This document shows positions 34,583 to 47,336 of a stretch of 64,000 nucleotides of DNA, piece after piece. The notes beneath the pieces are model-generated. The model had not been told where the DNA came from. It searched no databases and saw only the letters and a program-made list of their open reading frames with translations. How positions within the stretch are numbered: the stretch's first letter is position 1; every line of letters begins with the position of its first letter. This stretch comes from Lutraria lutraria (lineage: Eukaryota > Mollusca > Bivalvia > Venerida > Mactridae): contig OZ026842.1 in NCBI GenBank assembly GCA_964023205.1, positions 38,765,501-38,829,500 on the forward strand, in the 5' to 3' direction. The translations under genes were made by a program, and so were the position numbers.

Positions 34583-36042
34583 ATGGCGTCTAGAAGGAGC
34601 GAGAGACGAGTTACGAGGTCGACAAATACAAACACTCGACCTGCAAAAACTGAGACGGACGTTCTTACGGATATGAAAACTGAATTACAACAGACGGAGA
34701 TACGATTCAGAAAAGCTTGCAATCAAATAAACTTGTTGAATAGAAAAATGGAAAGTATTCACAAACGTTATAACTGTGCTAAGAAAAACAATCATCGAGT
34801 GTTTAGGTACAAATTGAGATTAAGACTCGCTGTTGTAGAAGGCCTAAGAAATATGTATTACGAATATGCAAATAAAAAGGTAATTATCATTGATTACATC
34901 GTAATGTTTTCTTTACGTTTCTTTTACAGTGTTCAGTGGATTTTCATAGAACCTAGTTACCTACTGGGCCTCAGTTTCCATCTTGTTTTTGCTGTTTAAT
35001 TGTGCAAGGTGCTTGTTGTTCTTTCAATTAAGAGATTTTTATTTTACAATGTTATGTTTTTGATGACTTGAAAAGTTTTGCATTCTTTGAAATATAAGTT
35101 CAATGACTGGTTAGAGTCGTACAGGTTCATTTGCTACAAACGTTTACTAACCATACATGATAACATGTACTACTACTTGGATTACCCGTACTGTCGTGAC
35201 TCGTGTCTGGTTGAAATGTATATTTTTTGGCAATACTGGCAATGTTGAAAGATCCAGGTGCTGATATAATATATATACATTTTAACTGTGATGTATATTC
35301 ATTATTGCAAACTGTTCCGTTGCTTCGCCAATTTACACAGAGGATGGATCAGTGGTCTTCTGGTAATGTGTTCAACTATCCGTTGAAAGGTTGTGGGCTT
35401 CGGCAGTGTCTTCACCTCCAACACTTTCGAGCCCAGTACTGTAAGTAGAATATCAGTAAAGCGGTGAGGCATGTATCGATGCTTTACACAGGTCTGTGCG
35501 ATAAAGAACAAGGAAAACTGTTTGAAATATGAGTAGGGATATAAATGCCTGGTTTTCCTGTATTTTAAAAAATATTCTTATCTCCCTTCTCTTTGTGCTA
35601 GCTCTGAAATGACCATTGTCATTTTCACTGAAGGTAGGACTAAGTTGTAGGATGTAGTTCTTGATAGGTGACAAAATAATGAATGATCGACAGGACTGGT
35701 GTGTCAAGGATCATTTTAAATATTGAACTACAGCAAACAGTTGTTAGTGACTAAGTGAGTAAGTCACAAATATTATGTATACACTCGCTTCATGGTAAAC
35801 ATGTGCCTATTAGAAGTGCCTTCAATTGATTGGAGATTTATTTGGTGTCTGTTCTTTTGTGAATTCATAATCTAGTTGCTCTTAACATTTGTGATTTATA
35901 AGTACATTTCAGTATTATTTTGTATATTTTTCAGGCAACAAGAGTTGTGGAACTCCGTCGAGAACTTTTCAATGAAAATGTTGAGGTTGTAGAACAAGAA
36001 GACAGTGATTATGAGGACTCTGAAATGGATGAAGCAGATTGA
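34583..36042 (+). CDS. unrecognised small coiled-coil protein with acidic tail, two exons
   Basis: Exons 34583-34879 and 35935-36042, joined in phase 0 (GTAATT donor, TTTTTCAG acceptor), give 134 residues. The ATG is the first in frame and has A at -3 and G at +4. The product starts very basic (SRRSERRVTRST). Residues about 25-110 are helix-forming and charged, with little Pro or Gly, and likely form a coiled coil (ELQQTEIRFRKACNQINLLN, then MESIHKRY and VVELRRELF). The last ~20 residues are almost all Glu and Asp (EQEDSDYEDSEMDEAD). No signal peptide, membrane segment or enzymatic motif is visible. The basic head and acidic tail suggest a nuclear or chromatin-associated adaptor, which is only inference. 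I do not recognise the family. Confidence 0.75.
35340..35620 (+). mobile_element. SINE family 2 copy in the intron of the 134-residue gene
   Basis: The head has GATGGATCAGTGGTCTTCTG. The body has AGAATATCAGTAAAGC and GGCATGTATCGATGCTTTACA, and ends with TGCCTGGTTTTCCTGTA, parallel to 13826-14146. Confidence 0.6.
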
Positions 36043-36604
36043 TGCTAGAACTTCATATAGATTGTGATATAGAATTTAGTGCTATTGTATCAATGATGAA
36101 AAAAGAGTTCAAATCTACAGTTTGGAGCATCTGTCTGATTGTTGAAATACTGCTAACACACTGCTGGCTATAGTCGCTGGTGATAGGGTGGTAGATGGAA
36201 GATCAAGTAAGAGAAGCTCTAGATGGTACTCCCAAGAAATTGATGTAACAGTATCACACACGGTGGCTTTATTAAGCTAACAATACCAATCGTATTCCAA
36301 CTGTTAGTGCATACATCTATTCTATGCTTTATTGAGGCTCTGTGTTTTGACACATCAAGTAATTGATAGAACATATTATAAAGAACAGCACCTGTTGTAC
36401 ATATATGATGATCAGAAAGTTGGATTCTTTCCATGAAATTCTTAGTAATCTGTGACCTTTCATATTATTTTTTTTAACTTTAAGACAGATTTAACTTTTA
36501 TAAGCATTTACTGCTCTTGATTTTTTTGTTACAAGTTCTATGAATCATTTTATCCATTATCTTAAACTTGTTAATCTATTATAGCTTAATTGTTTGTGAT
36601 GTTA

Positions 36605-36610
36605 AATAAA
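36605..36610 (+). terminator. polyadenylation signal of the 134-residue gene
   Basis: AATAAA lies 563 nt after the stop codon, with GT- and T-rich sequence (TTTCTGTGACTG) about 30 nt beyond. Longer 3' ends are possible, since later AATAAA motifs occur, for example near 40828. Confidence 0.5.
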
Positions 36611-39600
36611 TGGTTACAAAATACAAACACTCCTTTCTGTGACTGTTATTTTACAGTGAAAAAGCTTAATAAGTGGGTAATGAATGAATTTACAGTTATG
36701 GTGTGTTAAAAATCATTATAATACATATTATATCAAAGCATTTCCTAGTCAGTATGAATTAGATTTTGTGTAATACATGCATTTTCAGTTATTGACATGA
36801 ATACTCTGAACTATTATATATATCCAGAATTTTCTCTGTTTCAAATTTTCACAACCTTTGTCTTCAATTACGTGTTAACAAGTCTCAATTAACACTCATG
36901 TATGTGTGGTTGAAACTTGTTATACAGTCATGTTATTGTCATGTTGTGTTTACTTGATCTATGGGAGCATCTATTGTAATAATAAAACATCTTTATTTAA
37001 CTTTTAAGGAAGGTTAACATGTACGTATGTATAGATATTTAGATTACATGTATGTACTAACACATATGATGTCATAAATTATTACAACATGGCCTACAAA
37101 AAATGAATATCTAACTATAGTAAGTTAAGTAACATAAAAATAAAATATTGACTAACACTTTATTAATTAGCCCTTTATAGTATTAAGTCAACATTTTTAA
37201 AGATTTCTTGAAGTTCTTTCGTGTATCAAGAAGATAATCTTTTAGAGAAGTCTTAATAGATAAAATTGAAATTGCCATTCTTTTAGCAGTAATTTTTATC
37301 TTTGCTGTGATCATAGCTTTTAACTTACCTGTTTACATTTTAAAATAACTTGTGTACAAAGTTAGTGAGCATACTGGATTATTCTAAATTGATTTTAACT
37401 CAGTTTTTTGTGAGGTTCTTGTTTTATTTCATGTATTGTTTTCCTAGACTTTTGTTAGAACAATTTCCTGACTTTTTTTTTATACAGTCTATTAAAGATT
37501 ATTAGAGAAGTTTACATCTACTTGACATCTACTTCATAGGACTTAGGAGAGATTCTTAAAGTCATTTCCTTAATTTGTTTTCAATATTAATGATGTATTT
37601 AAAACAATAGCCAGTTACTTTGGTATAAAAATATTCTATTTTGTATGAGATCTCATGATCTTGGAGTTGGACAAGTGAAGAATTACTTAAGAGAAGCACA
37701 AAACCACTAACTTTGCACAGTACTGTCATGTTTTGCATACAGTAAGCACCAAAAATGCTGACAACCTATTTCAAATGCTTAGTTGAACACTAGGAATATA
37801 ATGATTTTTTTATCATTTTGACATTTTTAAGCTTTTTGTTCGGACTTCATTTACTGGTTAACCTTGTTGTTGATGATGTTTTAAAGTGTTGCCATCTTAA
37901 TATTTCTATATGTTATTTTGTGTTGAGAAAATGACACAAAAATGTTACTGTTAAATATCTTTTTCATTGTGGTATTTTGTTTAAAAATACAAACTCATTA
38001 ATATAACTGTAATTTGAGTAACTTTTCATATATCTGTATAAGAAACATACAGAGAAAAGTAAAGATTGTATATAGGTGTGTGTACATGTTTAAGTAAGTG
38101 AATATCAATTATCACCTAATTATAAAAGGTTTTCTAAACTATCACCTAAACGTTGTATTGTACACTCAGTTAATCATTTAGGTATACATGTACATGGCCG
38201 AGGTACTAAGTTCAGGAAACAAAGACTAATTAGACCACTACTTGTACTTTTATTCATGATATGGATACATAGAATATGTACTATGATGTAGCCTAAGTAT
38301 ATGGATTTAATTTAATTAATTAATGAGCATTTTGTTGCCAAAGTTGAGTAATTGGCCCGAATATCAAAATAAGCAGCCATGTTTATTAAGGTCAGAAAAT
38401 AAATAGTCATTTTTTCCAGCTACCTGACTAACCTTATTTTTGTGCACTGAACACTAGCTAGACATTCAAACAGCAAAATCCAAAGCGTAAAGGCATTTAG
38501 GGATCTTTCATACTTCTTAAATATGATAGGTATATTTAGAAAAAATGTAGAAAAGTCTTATGATCTACCTTTCCTATTTTTTGTTCAGATGACTTTAAGC
38601 ATGACTTTTTAGCTTTATTATATAAGGACATACCATTATGTAAATGGCTTGAAGACAATGTTTATAAAGTCCTCCCTGAATTAGAACCAAAACCAGTTAA
38701 TATTATAATGTATTCATGTATAAGATATTACAAGCGTTTATTTTATATATTTGTTTGCTGAAATGAATTTATGGTTGTTAAACTGTTTTTATTATTTCCT
38801 CATCATAGCTTAAACCCTATTTATTGATCCTTTTAATATTGAATTATTCATTGTAACTAAAGCATTCTTTTATGATAAAAGATAGATGTGCTTGGGGGAT
38901 ACTTGTTTATCAATCGACAGTTTGTTACAAACATTTTTTACCAATGTCATTGGAGAGTTTTAAATGATTCTTTTACATATATTTCCTGATATTATTTTCT
39001 GAATAATCTCTTCTTTGTATATTTTCATTGACTACATTATTTTTGTTTGCTATTATGTTGTTGATGAGTATTTTAAATGTTTCAGAAATCGAGGGTTCAA
39101 CACAACAATGTCGTAACTCACATTGAAATGAGAACAAGTTACTACAGTGTTGTGCTGAGCCCTCGAAATACTCGTTCATGTATGAGTATTTGTGTATGCA
39201 TTTAAACATATTCATGGTGTACATTGCTCAAAAGTATCAAATTTTCTGAATGGTCCTTACATGCATATAAAATTATGTAAGTAACTGATAGTTTTGTTTT
39301 CTTGTGACTGTGTCTTTCATCACATAGTTTGATATACCTGATTAAATTTAAACTTTAGTTATGAATAGATTGAATGTCTGAACATCCACTTTATATTGTT
39401 CCATTTTGTGCTTTACTAAAAATGTTTTCCCAGCAAAGAATGATATTTGAAATTAATTCTTATTGCTGTATGGTTATATATGACACAATTATGAGTGATG
39501 TAAAAACTAATTGTTCTGTTATAAAGAAATATAAATTAATTAGGTTGTATTTAGCAAGATTTCATTGGTCAATTTATCAAGTTATTCAGATGAGTGTTAT

Positions 39601-39931
39601 ACAGGGTCATCATGGCTCTCTTGTTAAGTCATGTTTTTATGGCATGAAATGTATCTCACATGGAGATTTTTGTTCATATAGCACATTTTTGATTGCATTT
39701 TTTTCTCTAATAATTGATGTAAGACAGAATTGTTAAACTAAATTTTATTCACATTTTTAGTTGGTTATTGATAGAAAAAATGTAAATGTAGATTTTATTT
39801 TCTTGTCTGATAAGTGATAAGTCAATTCTAAATTATACTTTTGATGTCCAGTGTTTCTTGCTGGCTGTGATACATTGATTCATTATCTTAAATTTGTTGA
39901 TAAGGGATTATAATCATGATTATTTCTAATA
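36611..39931. other. AT-rich region, no gene seen
   Basis: Strikingly poor in recognisable dispersed repeats compared with the rest of the window, with scattered polyadenylation-like motifs. It may be an extended 3' UTR or intergenic DNA. The 120-codon ORF at 39374-39736 lacks coding character. Confidence 0.5.
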
Positions 39932-40082
39932 CAGTAAAACCCTTGAAAACCAGAAATGCCTGAATATCTAACAATTTTTCTAGTCCCATTTTTCTGGAAT
40001 TTATCAAAGATTCTCTGGAAATCTTAAAAAACCTGACTTTTGGCCCAGTCAGATAGGAGTCTGGTTTTCAGGGGCTTAACTG
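39932..40082. mobile_element. TA-flanked MITE, 151 bp
   Basis: The ends CAGTAAAACCCTTGAAAACC and GGTTTTCAGGGGCTTAACTG are inverted repeats, with TA on both sides (39930-39931 and 40083-40084). Confidence 0.8.
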
Positions 40083-40914
40083 TATTATGCAATGTGGTTA
40101 AGACATTGCATGAAGATAATAACCTTGAAAGAACTAATTTGATTTGAGGTTTTCAGTAATATAGTCTTATCACATTTCAAGTTTCCCAGAAAGTTTAGAG
40201 CTCTGCATTTGAAATATTTTAATATCTTTATTGTATAACTTGTTGTACTTAATAATAAGACTACCAGTATTGAAAAGAATAACTTCTGTGGGCTGATCAC
40301 TAAAATTGTGAATTTTGTGCTGATATGTTTGTTCTGATTGGAACATGTTGTTTTTACTACTTACATTTAGGTATTGTGTGATTTTTTAAGCTGTCAATGC
40401 CACATAATTTCGCAGTCAATGCTTGCATATATTTTTAGCTTTGGTGAGATTTGATTACTTACATTAGTAATGCCATAATTTTTGTTAAGGACACCATTTG
40501 TCTAAAGTATGTGTATCTAATGATGCACTACGTAATATTATATAAATTATAATATTATAAACATGCAGAATGGGACTTTTCGTTAGATAGAACAACAGAA
40601 ACTATTGACTATTGTACAAAGCTAAAAATTATCACATCCAGTGACCATGTAAATATTTAGCTTTGACAGTTTAATAAGATTGCACTCTAGCCTTTTTTTG
40701 TTTTATTTTAGATTGTAAGGTTTAAATGTTAGATATGTGTGTGTGCGTTTGTTACTTTGTAGATCAATTTTAGTATGTTCTTGTATATATAAACAATGAA
40801 TTTGTCACTGAATGAAATATTGAATAATAAATGAATTTTCAGGAAAAGAAACATTTTTCTGTTTTTGCTTTAGTTTCTGTAAGAATATAATTAACGACTT
40901 CAAAAAACTTACTG

Positions 40915-41220
40915 GACCATAGCTGTGGCCCAGTGGTCAGTGTAAACCAGTGATTTTGGTTTGAATACCAGTAACAGTAGTGACTGGTCTTACCTTTCAA
41001 AGAAAATTTGACAAAAATGTTGATTTTCCTCCATATGTTCCTTGTGGAATGGTTAGTTACCTGTAGTACAGGTAAGAATAAAGTCCAGGAAACATTAGGT
41101 GAACCAGTCACCATATAAAACCGAGCAATTGTTGAAAAAAACATTAAACTCACTGAAACAGCTTCTTGATTTACCATCTCTACCCGGAGAGATGTTAGAA
41201 CTCTCCTCAAACCTCAGCTT
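40915..41220 (+). mobile_element. tRNA-headed SINE, family 3
   Basis: The head GTGGCCCAGTGGTCAGTG and GGTTTGAATACC resemble A and B boxes. The body runs to AGCTTCTTGATTTACC and AGATGTTAGAACTCTC. The long ORF read from the opposite strand here is a by-product of this repeat. Confidence 0.5.
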
Positions 41221-41309
41221 ACTTCTAAATGTGTTATGTTTTAAAAGTTAATATATATGTGTGAGTTAAATCTTCAGGACTACACCAGCACCTAAATTCT
41301 CAAGTAGAT

Positions 41310-41465
41310 GTCAATGTCTTCCATAACAGTAAAACCTCAAAGTGTCACCACTTCATTATAATAACCACTCATCTTAAGACAAGTTTTCAATCTTTCTCTT
41401 TATTCAAACATTACTGTGAGGTCGCCTCAGTATTAAGGCCAATCCTCGTGATACCAAAGGTGGTC
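41310..41465. mobile_element. MITE-like remnant
   Basis: ACAGTAAAACCTCAAAGTGT with AACCACTCATC and GGTCGCCTCAGTATTAAGGC resembles the CAGT(C/A)AAACC MITEs of the window. I could not place the right end. Confidence 0.35.
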
Positions 41466-41572
41466 TAAATCATTGTTGTACTCTTTGCCATGTATTATCA
41501 AGTATACATGCCATTCACTATATTTCTCATAGTTTTTCTGTCGACATGCTGAATATTGTAACTATTTTTCTG

Positions 41573-41730
41573 TAGTGCTACCTCTCTAAAGCAAAACCCT
41601 TTAGGAGCAGTAAAATTATGTTTATTATGTGATATTATAGTTAGTTTTTGAAGTGGGAAAAAATCATGCTGTTGAAGGGAGCTTGCTCAAGAGAAGGCCG
41701 CTCTAGAGAGGTTGTTCTGTAATCTGATTT
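41573..41730. mobile_element. relic of the AACCTCT/AGAGGTTG MITE family
   Basis: GTGCTACCTCTCTAAAGC at the left and GCTCTAGAGAGGTTGTTCTG at the right are inverted with mismatches. Compare 54893-55330. Confidence 0.5.
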
Positions 41731-44700
41731 ACTTGGTGAAGAACTTGACTTGACTTTGACTAAATGGACGATTAAGCAAATTTATTAACCAATCACATTG
41801 CTTTGTTGTAAGGAAGTACAAGAAAATCTTGATATCTGTTCCATTCCAGTGTCTTATTGCTAACCTTTCATCATTCCATGTTTGATGTACATATCAATTT
41901 CGAGAAAACAAATTTCAAAATTTGATCATTGAAGGTCGAGACATTAAGCATGGTTTGAATTACATTATTTTACTATCTATTTTGTCTATATGATAGTGGC
42001 TTTAAAGACATAATCTTCCTTCATGAATCAATAATAGATGTACATGGATGTTGTCAATTAACAGAAGATAGATCGAGCAAGGATTGCTGTAAATTGATAA
42101 TTGCCATGTTTGTAAAAACATGATGTTTACTGAAAACACTGATCTGTAAGTTGAGTCTTTGACCTGTAAGTTTTTTCTGATGGTATTGACCGATCTTTCC
42201 AGGTACGCTAGTGGTTCCTGCTTGGTCTGGGGAAGTCTGTTTAAGTTCAGTCGGACTTACTTCACGGTATTCTCTCTCTCTGCGTGGGGTTTCGCCATGA
42301 AGATTTTTTTGTGACTTGAACTCTTGGCCTTGTTCAATGTAAACCAATCTAAGTTGCATCAGAACTTTCATGTTAGCAAATATGCATTGTGTTTAAACTA
42401 TACTATACCTCTTGTGAAAAAGAATACAATCGCTTAAAGTCCCATTAGCCTTTTGCTATAAAAAATATGTACAAAAAAAAAATTGCTGATATTATCCCAA
42501 GATAATTATTACCGACGAAACAAGCCCTTTTTCTACTAAAAACACTCATTTCGCAGTGAATTTTGCTTTTGTAAACTTGAAATATATAGAGTGTGTGACT
42601 TCACTTCATGCCGTGTGCATAATATGACTAGGGGAAAACACAGCTGTTCTATAAATATCTTTTTTTCAATGTTGGGTGCTGATTTGAACGCTTAATCCCT
42701 GTATACACTGGCTGTTTTATAAGTCGGCTGCGATATGGACAAAAAAAGGAAATTCTAAGCTTCATAATTCACTGTAAGTAATTAATATACCAGACTCTGA
42801 TAAGTTCAATGCAGATTATTACTGAAAGGTGCCATGTGTAAGGGCACTTTATTTATGTGCTTCCTGTATTTAGATGGGAATAAAATCATCCCTGACATCT
42901 TCTTTAGTTTCAATGAGCCGGTTATTCTTGTCACTTGTATTAAAGGTGACTTGATCATCAGGTCAAACAATCACTGAATGGTTTCTTAAGATCTTTGTTG
43001 AAAGGGAAAAAAAGAAGTGAGTCTGCAAATGATGAGCAGGTGCTTGTGATAAATATTCACATGTTGTTAGGTTTTATATATTCTGTTTAACATGAATACA
43101 AAATGTAGTATGTCATTATAAACAAGCATAATAATTATCGATAATTAACTGGATCTGAAAATGAAAGTTTGCATACATAAGTACATCTCAAACTTTACGA
43201 TGTAGATGTATATATAATTAAAAACACTTTAAACAAAAAACTACCGATTTTAAAGTCGTCATGTAATACAATTATAAAATATCGGTCTTAGGGCAGGCTG
43301 TCCAGGATTAAAAGATTTTAGCATGCAGGGGCGTGTCTCTGACGAAAATTCCGGGTTACGCACAGGGGATAGGGTACCGGGGGCATCCTTCCCCGGACAC
43401 TTTTTATTCTTAGAACGCCGGAAATGTACTCTGGAGTGTTTTAGGGATAAAAAATGACTCATTTTACCAAATGTCTCATTTTACCGTACCAAATGTATAT
43501 TAATTCACAGGAATTGTTTTCCCAATGACCTAGCTGTTCACATTATTCTGCCTGCCAATCACAAGTACAATGTGTAGTAAACTTTACTTTCAGAAATTTT
43601 ATCACAAATGAAAAAGGAAACGTAGTTTTTCGAATTATCTAGTAATAATATCTGCCATTGCACTTTTAGAGATATAATACTAGATGTAATATACTGTATT
43701 CAGGCTTAAAACACGTGGCACTCGTCCAACAGCACAAACACTTGCACTACGGATGTCTGAACAGTGCGTACATCACCGGTCAGTGGGTCTTTGGGAGTAA
43801 AAAACAATTTTGCTATTCTCGAGTCAGGGTAGTCTCCATGGTCGATAGGTCAGAGAATAATTGTTTTTGCTTTGATGCGACAGATACTGTCCAATAACTG
43901 GTATTTCCAAATATACTTGCCATATGTTTCCAAAGAAACTTTAAATACCTAAATCCCATCAGCGAATCTCGTCAGCTTCTTTCGGCGCGAGTACTGGTCA
44001 GAACACCAGGAAGGAATCATCGGAAATAATTAATATAAGTTGTAACCGTCGTTATAAACTAAAGACCTGGTTTGTTGCGCACATTTTCATACAGTTTCCT
44101 TTGAGTTTTAGTGTGAAATTGTATTATTGATGTCTGTTTTGTGTAAATTGTAATGTAAAAGTTTTGTTGAGGTAGTAGCTAGACAAATAATTTTCACTGC
44201 ACGTTTAAATCTCAAGCGCTGTAGGAGCTTTATTGTTGAATTGAAGTGACAAATGAATGATGAGAAAATCTTGAATACGGACGGAAAACTATTCTTATTT
44301 TCTATAATAAATAAATTATTTCCTTAAAAATCTCTTTAAATTTGGTTAATTTCCCGGATTTGACATCGATCATTATTGCATTTTTAACGTTTTTAGATTT
44401 CCGATTTGTTCAACCCGTTGTAAGCACGTGCGTATGTGCGTATGTCTGGCGGCACGCGCATGTGTGTGTACACTACATAAATTGACAACGAGAAACTCGG
44501 TTTGCACGTGTATGCAGTTTCAACATGTTCCGTGTAATACTAACCATACTTGTTCACTAGTCTTACAGATATAGTTGACCTTTGAAATAAAACGCTTTGG
44601 AATTTGTAAAAGAAATCCCTTTTGAAGTTGTTGCATTTTTGATACATCAAGAACTTCAGGAAGTTTATGTGAGCATACAATCGGCATGCTTGATCGGAAA

Positions 44701-45580
44701 AAGTTGCAAGAGTTGTTCGGAGTTTAAGAATCTTTATTATCATTTTTTTTTCTTAATTCATAAAACTTAAAATTTAGCTGGACTAGTCACGTTGACATGA
44801 TTAATTCAGTCAGTTTACACTTTTTATTTGTTTTAATCACTTTGTTAATTTACAGTGATCAACAAACACCTTCCACAAACAACAAATGCAGGAGTATTGC
44901 CACAAGACAGCAGGGCTACAATCACTTCATTAATGTGCACATCAGGTCAACATACTTTCAAGCAACCTTTATAGAGATGATTCACTCATCCAAAGATTTG
45001 ATTAAGATCAAACTGTTCTATCACTGAAGGTGATTAATGCCCCGCCTACTGCCTTGTCACAGTATCTAGTGCTTTCTAAGTATAAGCCTTTTAATTATTA
45101 TACCATATTTATATAGCCCTTTTTCATGTAATTACACGTTCAAAAGTGCTGTACAATCACGATTACGACATGGTTAAAACAATATGTAATGAATACAAAC
45201 ATGCTAGTCAAAAATGATATGTGTAAAATATATACAACTATGGACAAATTTATAAGTCAACAAATCCACCATTAATTTATGTAGACAAGTAAGGTACACA
45301 ATAATTCTAAAATGATTCAAGTCCGGTTGACTTCGTAACCTGTTTAGCCAGTCCACACGCGCATTACTCCACCAGCCGGTGTTCACTGTTCACTACGCAA
45401 CTTCACTGAATGTTTACTAAAGGTACATTTAAATTAGTGTTTCAAGAACAGCGTCATAATACCACTGCTACGAGAAACCGTCTCAAAAGGTATAAAGATA
45501 CTACCTTTAAAGAGACCCCCATACTTCAAAGGAATTAAATACTATCTTTTTCACATATACCATATGGAAAATGGTACATA
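41731..45580. other. intergenic region, no gene seen
   Basis: No ORF with coding character. A GC-richer patch at 43285-43440 and repeat-like pieces near 44860-45150 (for example a CATGTAATTACACGTTCAAA stretch) are probably decayed mobile elements without definable ends. The 105-codon ORF on the minus strand at 42054-42371 is unresolved. Confidence 0.5.
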
Positions 45581-45589
45581 GAGACTGAA

Positions 45590-45720
45590 TGGGTCCCCGG
45601 GATGAGCTTCAGTCGTGGTTAGAGCATTGGATTGTCATCTACTATGATCTAGACGACCAGGGCAGGGTTTGATCCACAGTAGCGATACGTCATGTCCTTC
45701 CATGACATGTGGAAGGACAA
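45590..45720 (+). mobile_element. tRNA-like SINE head with terminal hairpin
   Basis: CAGTCGTGGTTAGAGCATTG (A-box-like) and GGGTTTGATCC (B-box-like) lie 50 nt apart. They are followed by a hairpin TGTCCTTCC / GGAAGGACA. It does not fold as an intact tRNA, so a SINE is likelier. Confidence 0.45.
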
Positions 45721-47138
45721 TTTTTCAGTATGCAGGAAAAATGGTTACTTCAAATGAATGTCGCATTTATCGAAATTTCAAGGAGTAAACTTGAAATTTG
45801 GAGAAAATTGCATGATTTCAAAGAAATTATCAGAGGGGAAGGTGCCTTTTACAAGTTATGTATATATAATAGAGACAGTCCTTGTGTGTAGCCTCTGGGA
45901 ATGGGATAATGGCTTTTTTCCCTCTATAGCAGTGGGCCATTAAATACTAGTATGTCTTCCACTCGGGAAAACTCTTTATAATCATGCAGTTAACTGTTTT
46001 CCCTAAACTTCAATTTGCATCAAGTTTTTTCTTCCCCTTTTGCAAAACGTACATGTTATTTCCCCCAATTTTAAGGACACGGTCCCTTCCCCTACCAGTG
46101 AAAAAAAGCCTTGAATGGGATTGATTCCACCGAACCTTAATTAATTGTGTGATCTAGAAGATCATGATCGGACGATCGACTGCTGCTGCAACAAAGATGT
46201 ACCCAGCTGAGTCTGCTGACCATGTAGCTGTATCATATATCCCTTCGGACATGTCTGTGCAGTTGTTCAAGTGAAGCGGGCTGATCGTCGATGGACCTTG
46301 TACTGCTGGTTGATGTCTTAATTCAGCCTTGTATACCGTACAGATCTATTGATACATGTAGATGTGTAGAAGATATTGTTTTACCATACTTAATTGTTTA
46401 ATTGATTGTTTGTTTTCAAACTAATTAAGACTCAAACTGACGAACAATGACACGTGTGCAAATAAGTTTTTTCAATCTTCACAATGCAAATTTTTACACT
46501 AGCTAATCGAAGGGTCTTTGACGATGATACGTTTGCATTACATTAAAATGGTCAACAAGACGAAATAAAAAAGACCAATTTAGTTATGGGACCCAGAACT
46601 ATACACTAGCCTAATGTTCAACGTATTATCTACTAACTGCGATAGACCCGGCATACACCTTAATTTGTTTTTAGAAGTTAAATAAGCTTCCTGAACTTTT
46701 AGAAATTATCAGCTCGTGTGTTTTTTTTTCACGAGGAGACACATCTGGAGTGAAAGTGGGTGCTGGACCATTTAATCGTGCATGCATGCTACATTGTCCC
46801 AGTATCCATTTTGCCTCAACACAAAAAAATAGCTCATAGAGCTCGCTTTAAAACGAAATACTCAACATTTTTGCAAATGTGACTGAGCCATCGACAGCGT
46901 GCTGGAGCCATCGACAATGTGTAAGGGCCCTCGCAAACGTGATGGAGCCAACACCATTATTCAATGAGTGTCATTATATCATTGTGAAATTATCCCGCAA
47001 TCAAATTATAAGTGATCCGGACCTGTACATACAATTGTACCTACATATCAATAAATACATCCAAGAACTTATATACGTATGTAAGTCCTCGATATATCTG
47101 ATAACTTTACAAAAGGTCCGTATAATAATATTTAATTC
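45721..47138. other. intergenic region, no gene seen
   Basis: Short chance ORFs only. At 46880-46950 a ~30-bp motif with GAGCCATCGACA / GTGCTGGAGCC is repeated imperfectly two to three times. Confidence 0.5.
47062..47091. mobile_element. ultra-short palindromic insertion, 30 nt, 6-of-7 flanking repeat
   Basis: The arms CAAGAACTTA and TAAGTCCTCG are inverted with two mismatches. The flanking 7-mers ATACATC (47055-47061) and ATATATC (47092-47098) differ at one position. It looks like an older member of the 24672-24731 type. Confidence 0.55.
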
Positions 47139-47252
47139 CATGGTCCGTACTGTCTCAAAGTATGGCCCGCACTGTCCCAAAATATGGTCCGTACTGTCCC
47201 AAGATATGGTTCGAAGTGTCTGGTCCGTAATATCCGTGGTCCGAGGTGTCCA
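47139..47252. repeat. ~22-bp tandem repeat just upstream of a probable promoter
   Basis: Five or six variants of a unit such as ATGGTCCGTACTGTCCCAA. The last ones are compressed (GGTCCGTAATATCC, GGTCCGAGGTGTCC). Confidence 0.8.
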
Positions 47253-47274
47253 TAATTCAAAAAAATAACTAGAT

Positions 47275-47336
47275 GTTTGATTGGTCGTCAGAAATCACGT
47301 GATGGCTGTTTGTGTTCGTGTTGGAAGAAATGGCAG
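47275..47336 (+). promoter_or_regulatory. probable promoter and first exon of the 96-residue gene
   Basis: TTGATTGG (inverted CCAAT) and the palindromic E-box TCACGTGA (47295-47302) precede two ATGs at 47302 and 47330. A donor GTAATT is at 47337. The link to the exons at 52-54 kb is inferred from order and strand only. Confidence 0.4.

Noticed and set aside
39374..39736. 120-codon plus-strand ORF
   Set aside because: AT-rich composition, no splice context, and it runs through a decayed family A end (CATCATGGCTCTCTTGTT).
40839..41210. 123-codon minus-strand ORF
   Set aside because: It lies within a tRNA-headed SINE on the plus strand.
42054..42371. 105-codon minus-strand ORF with ETPRREREYREVSPTELKQT
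   Set aside because: Composition is less AT-driven than its neighbours, and a GTAAGT and an acceptor-like TTACAG occur inside, but there is no partner exon, start context or recognisable family. Left unresolved rather than called.
45841..45886. Another short palindrome, CAAGTTATG to AGTCCTTG near 45852
   Set aside because: The arms match poorly and the flanking 7-mers differ.
46879..47268. 129-codon plus-strand ORF
   Set aside because: It consists of two short tandem repeats and AT-rich spacer; no family resemblance.
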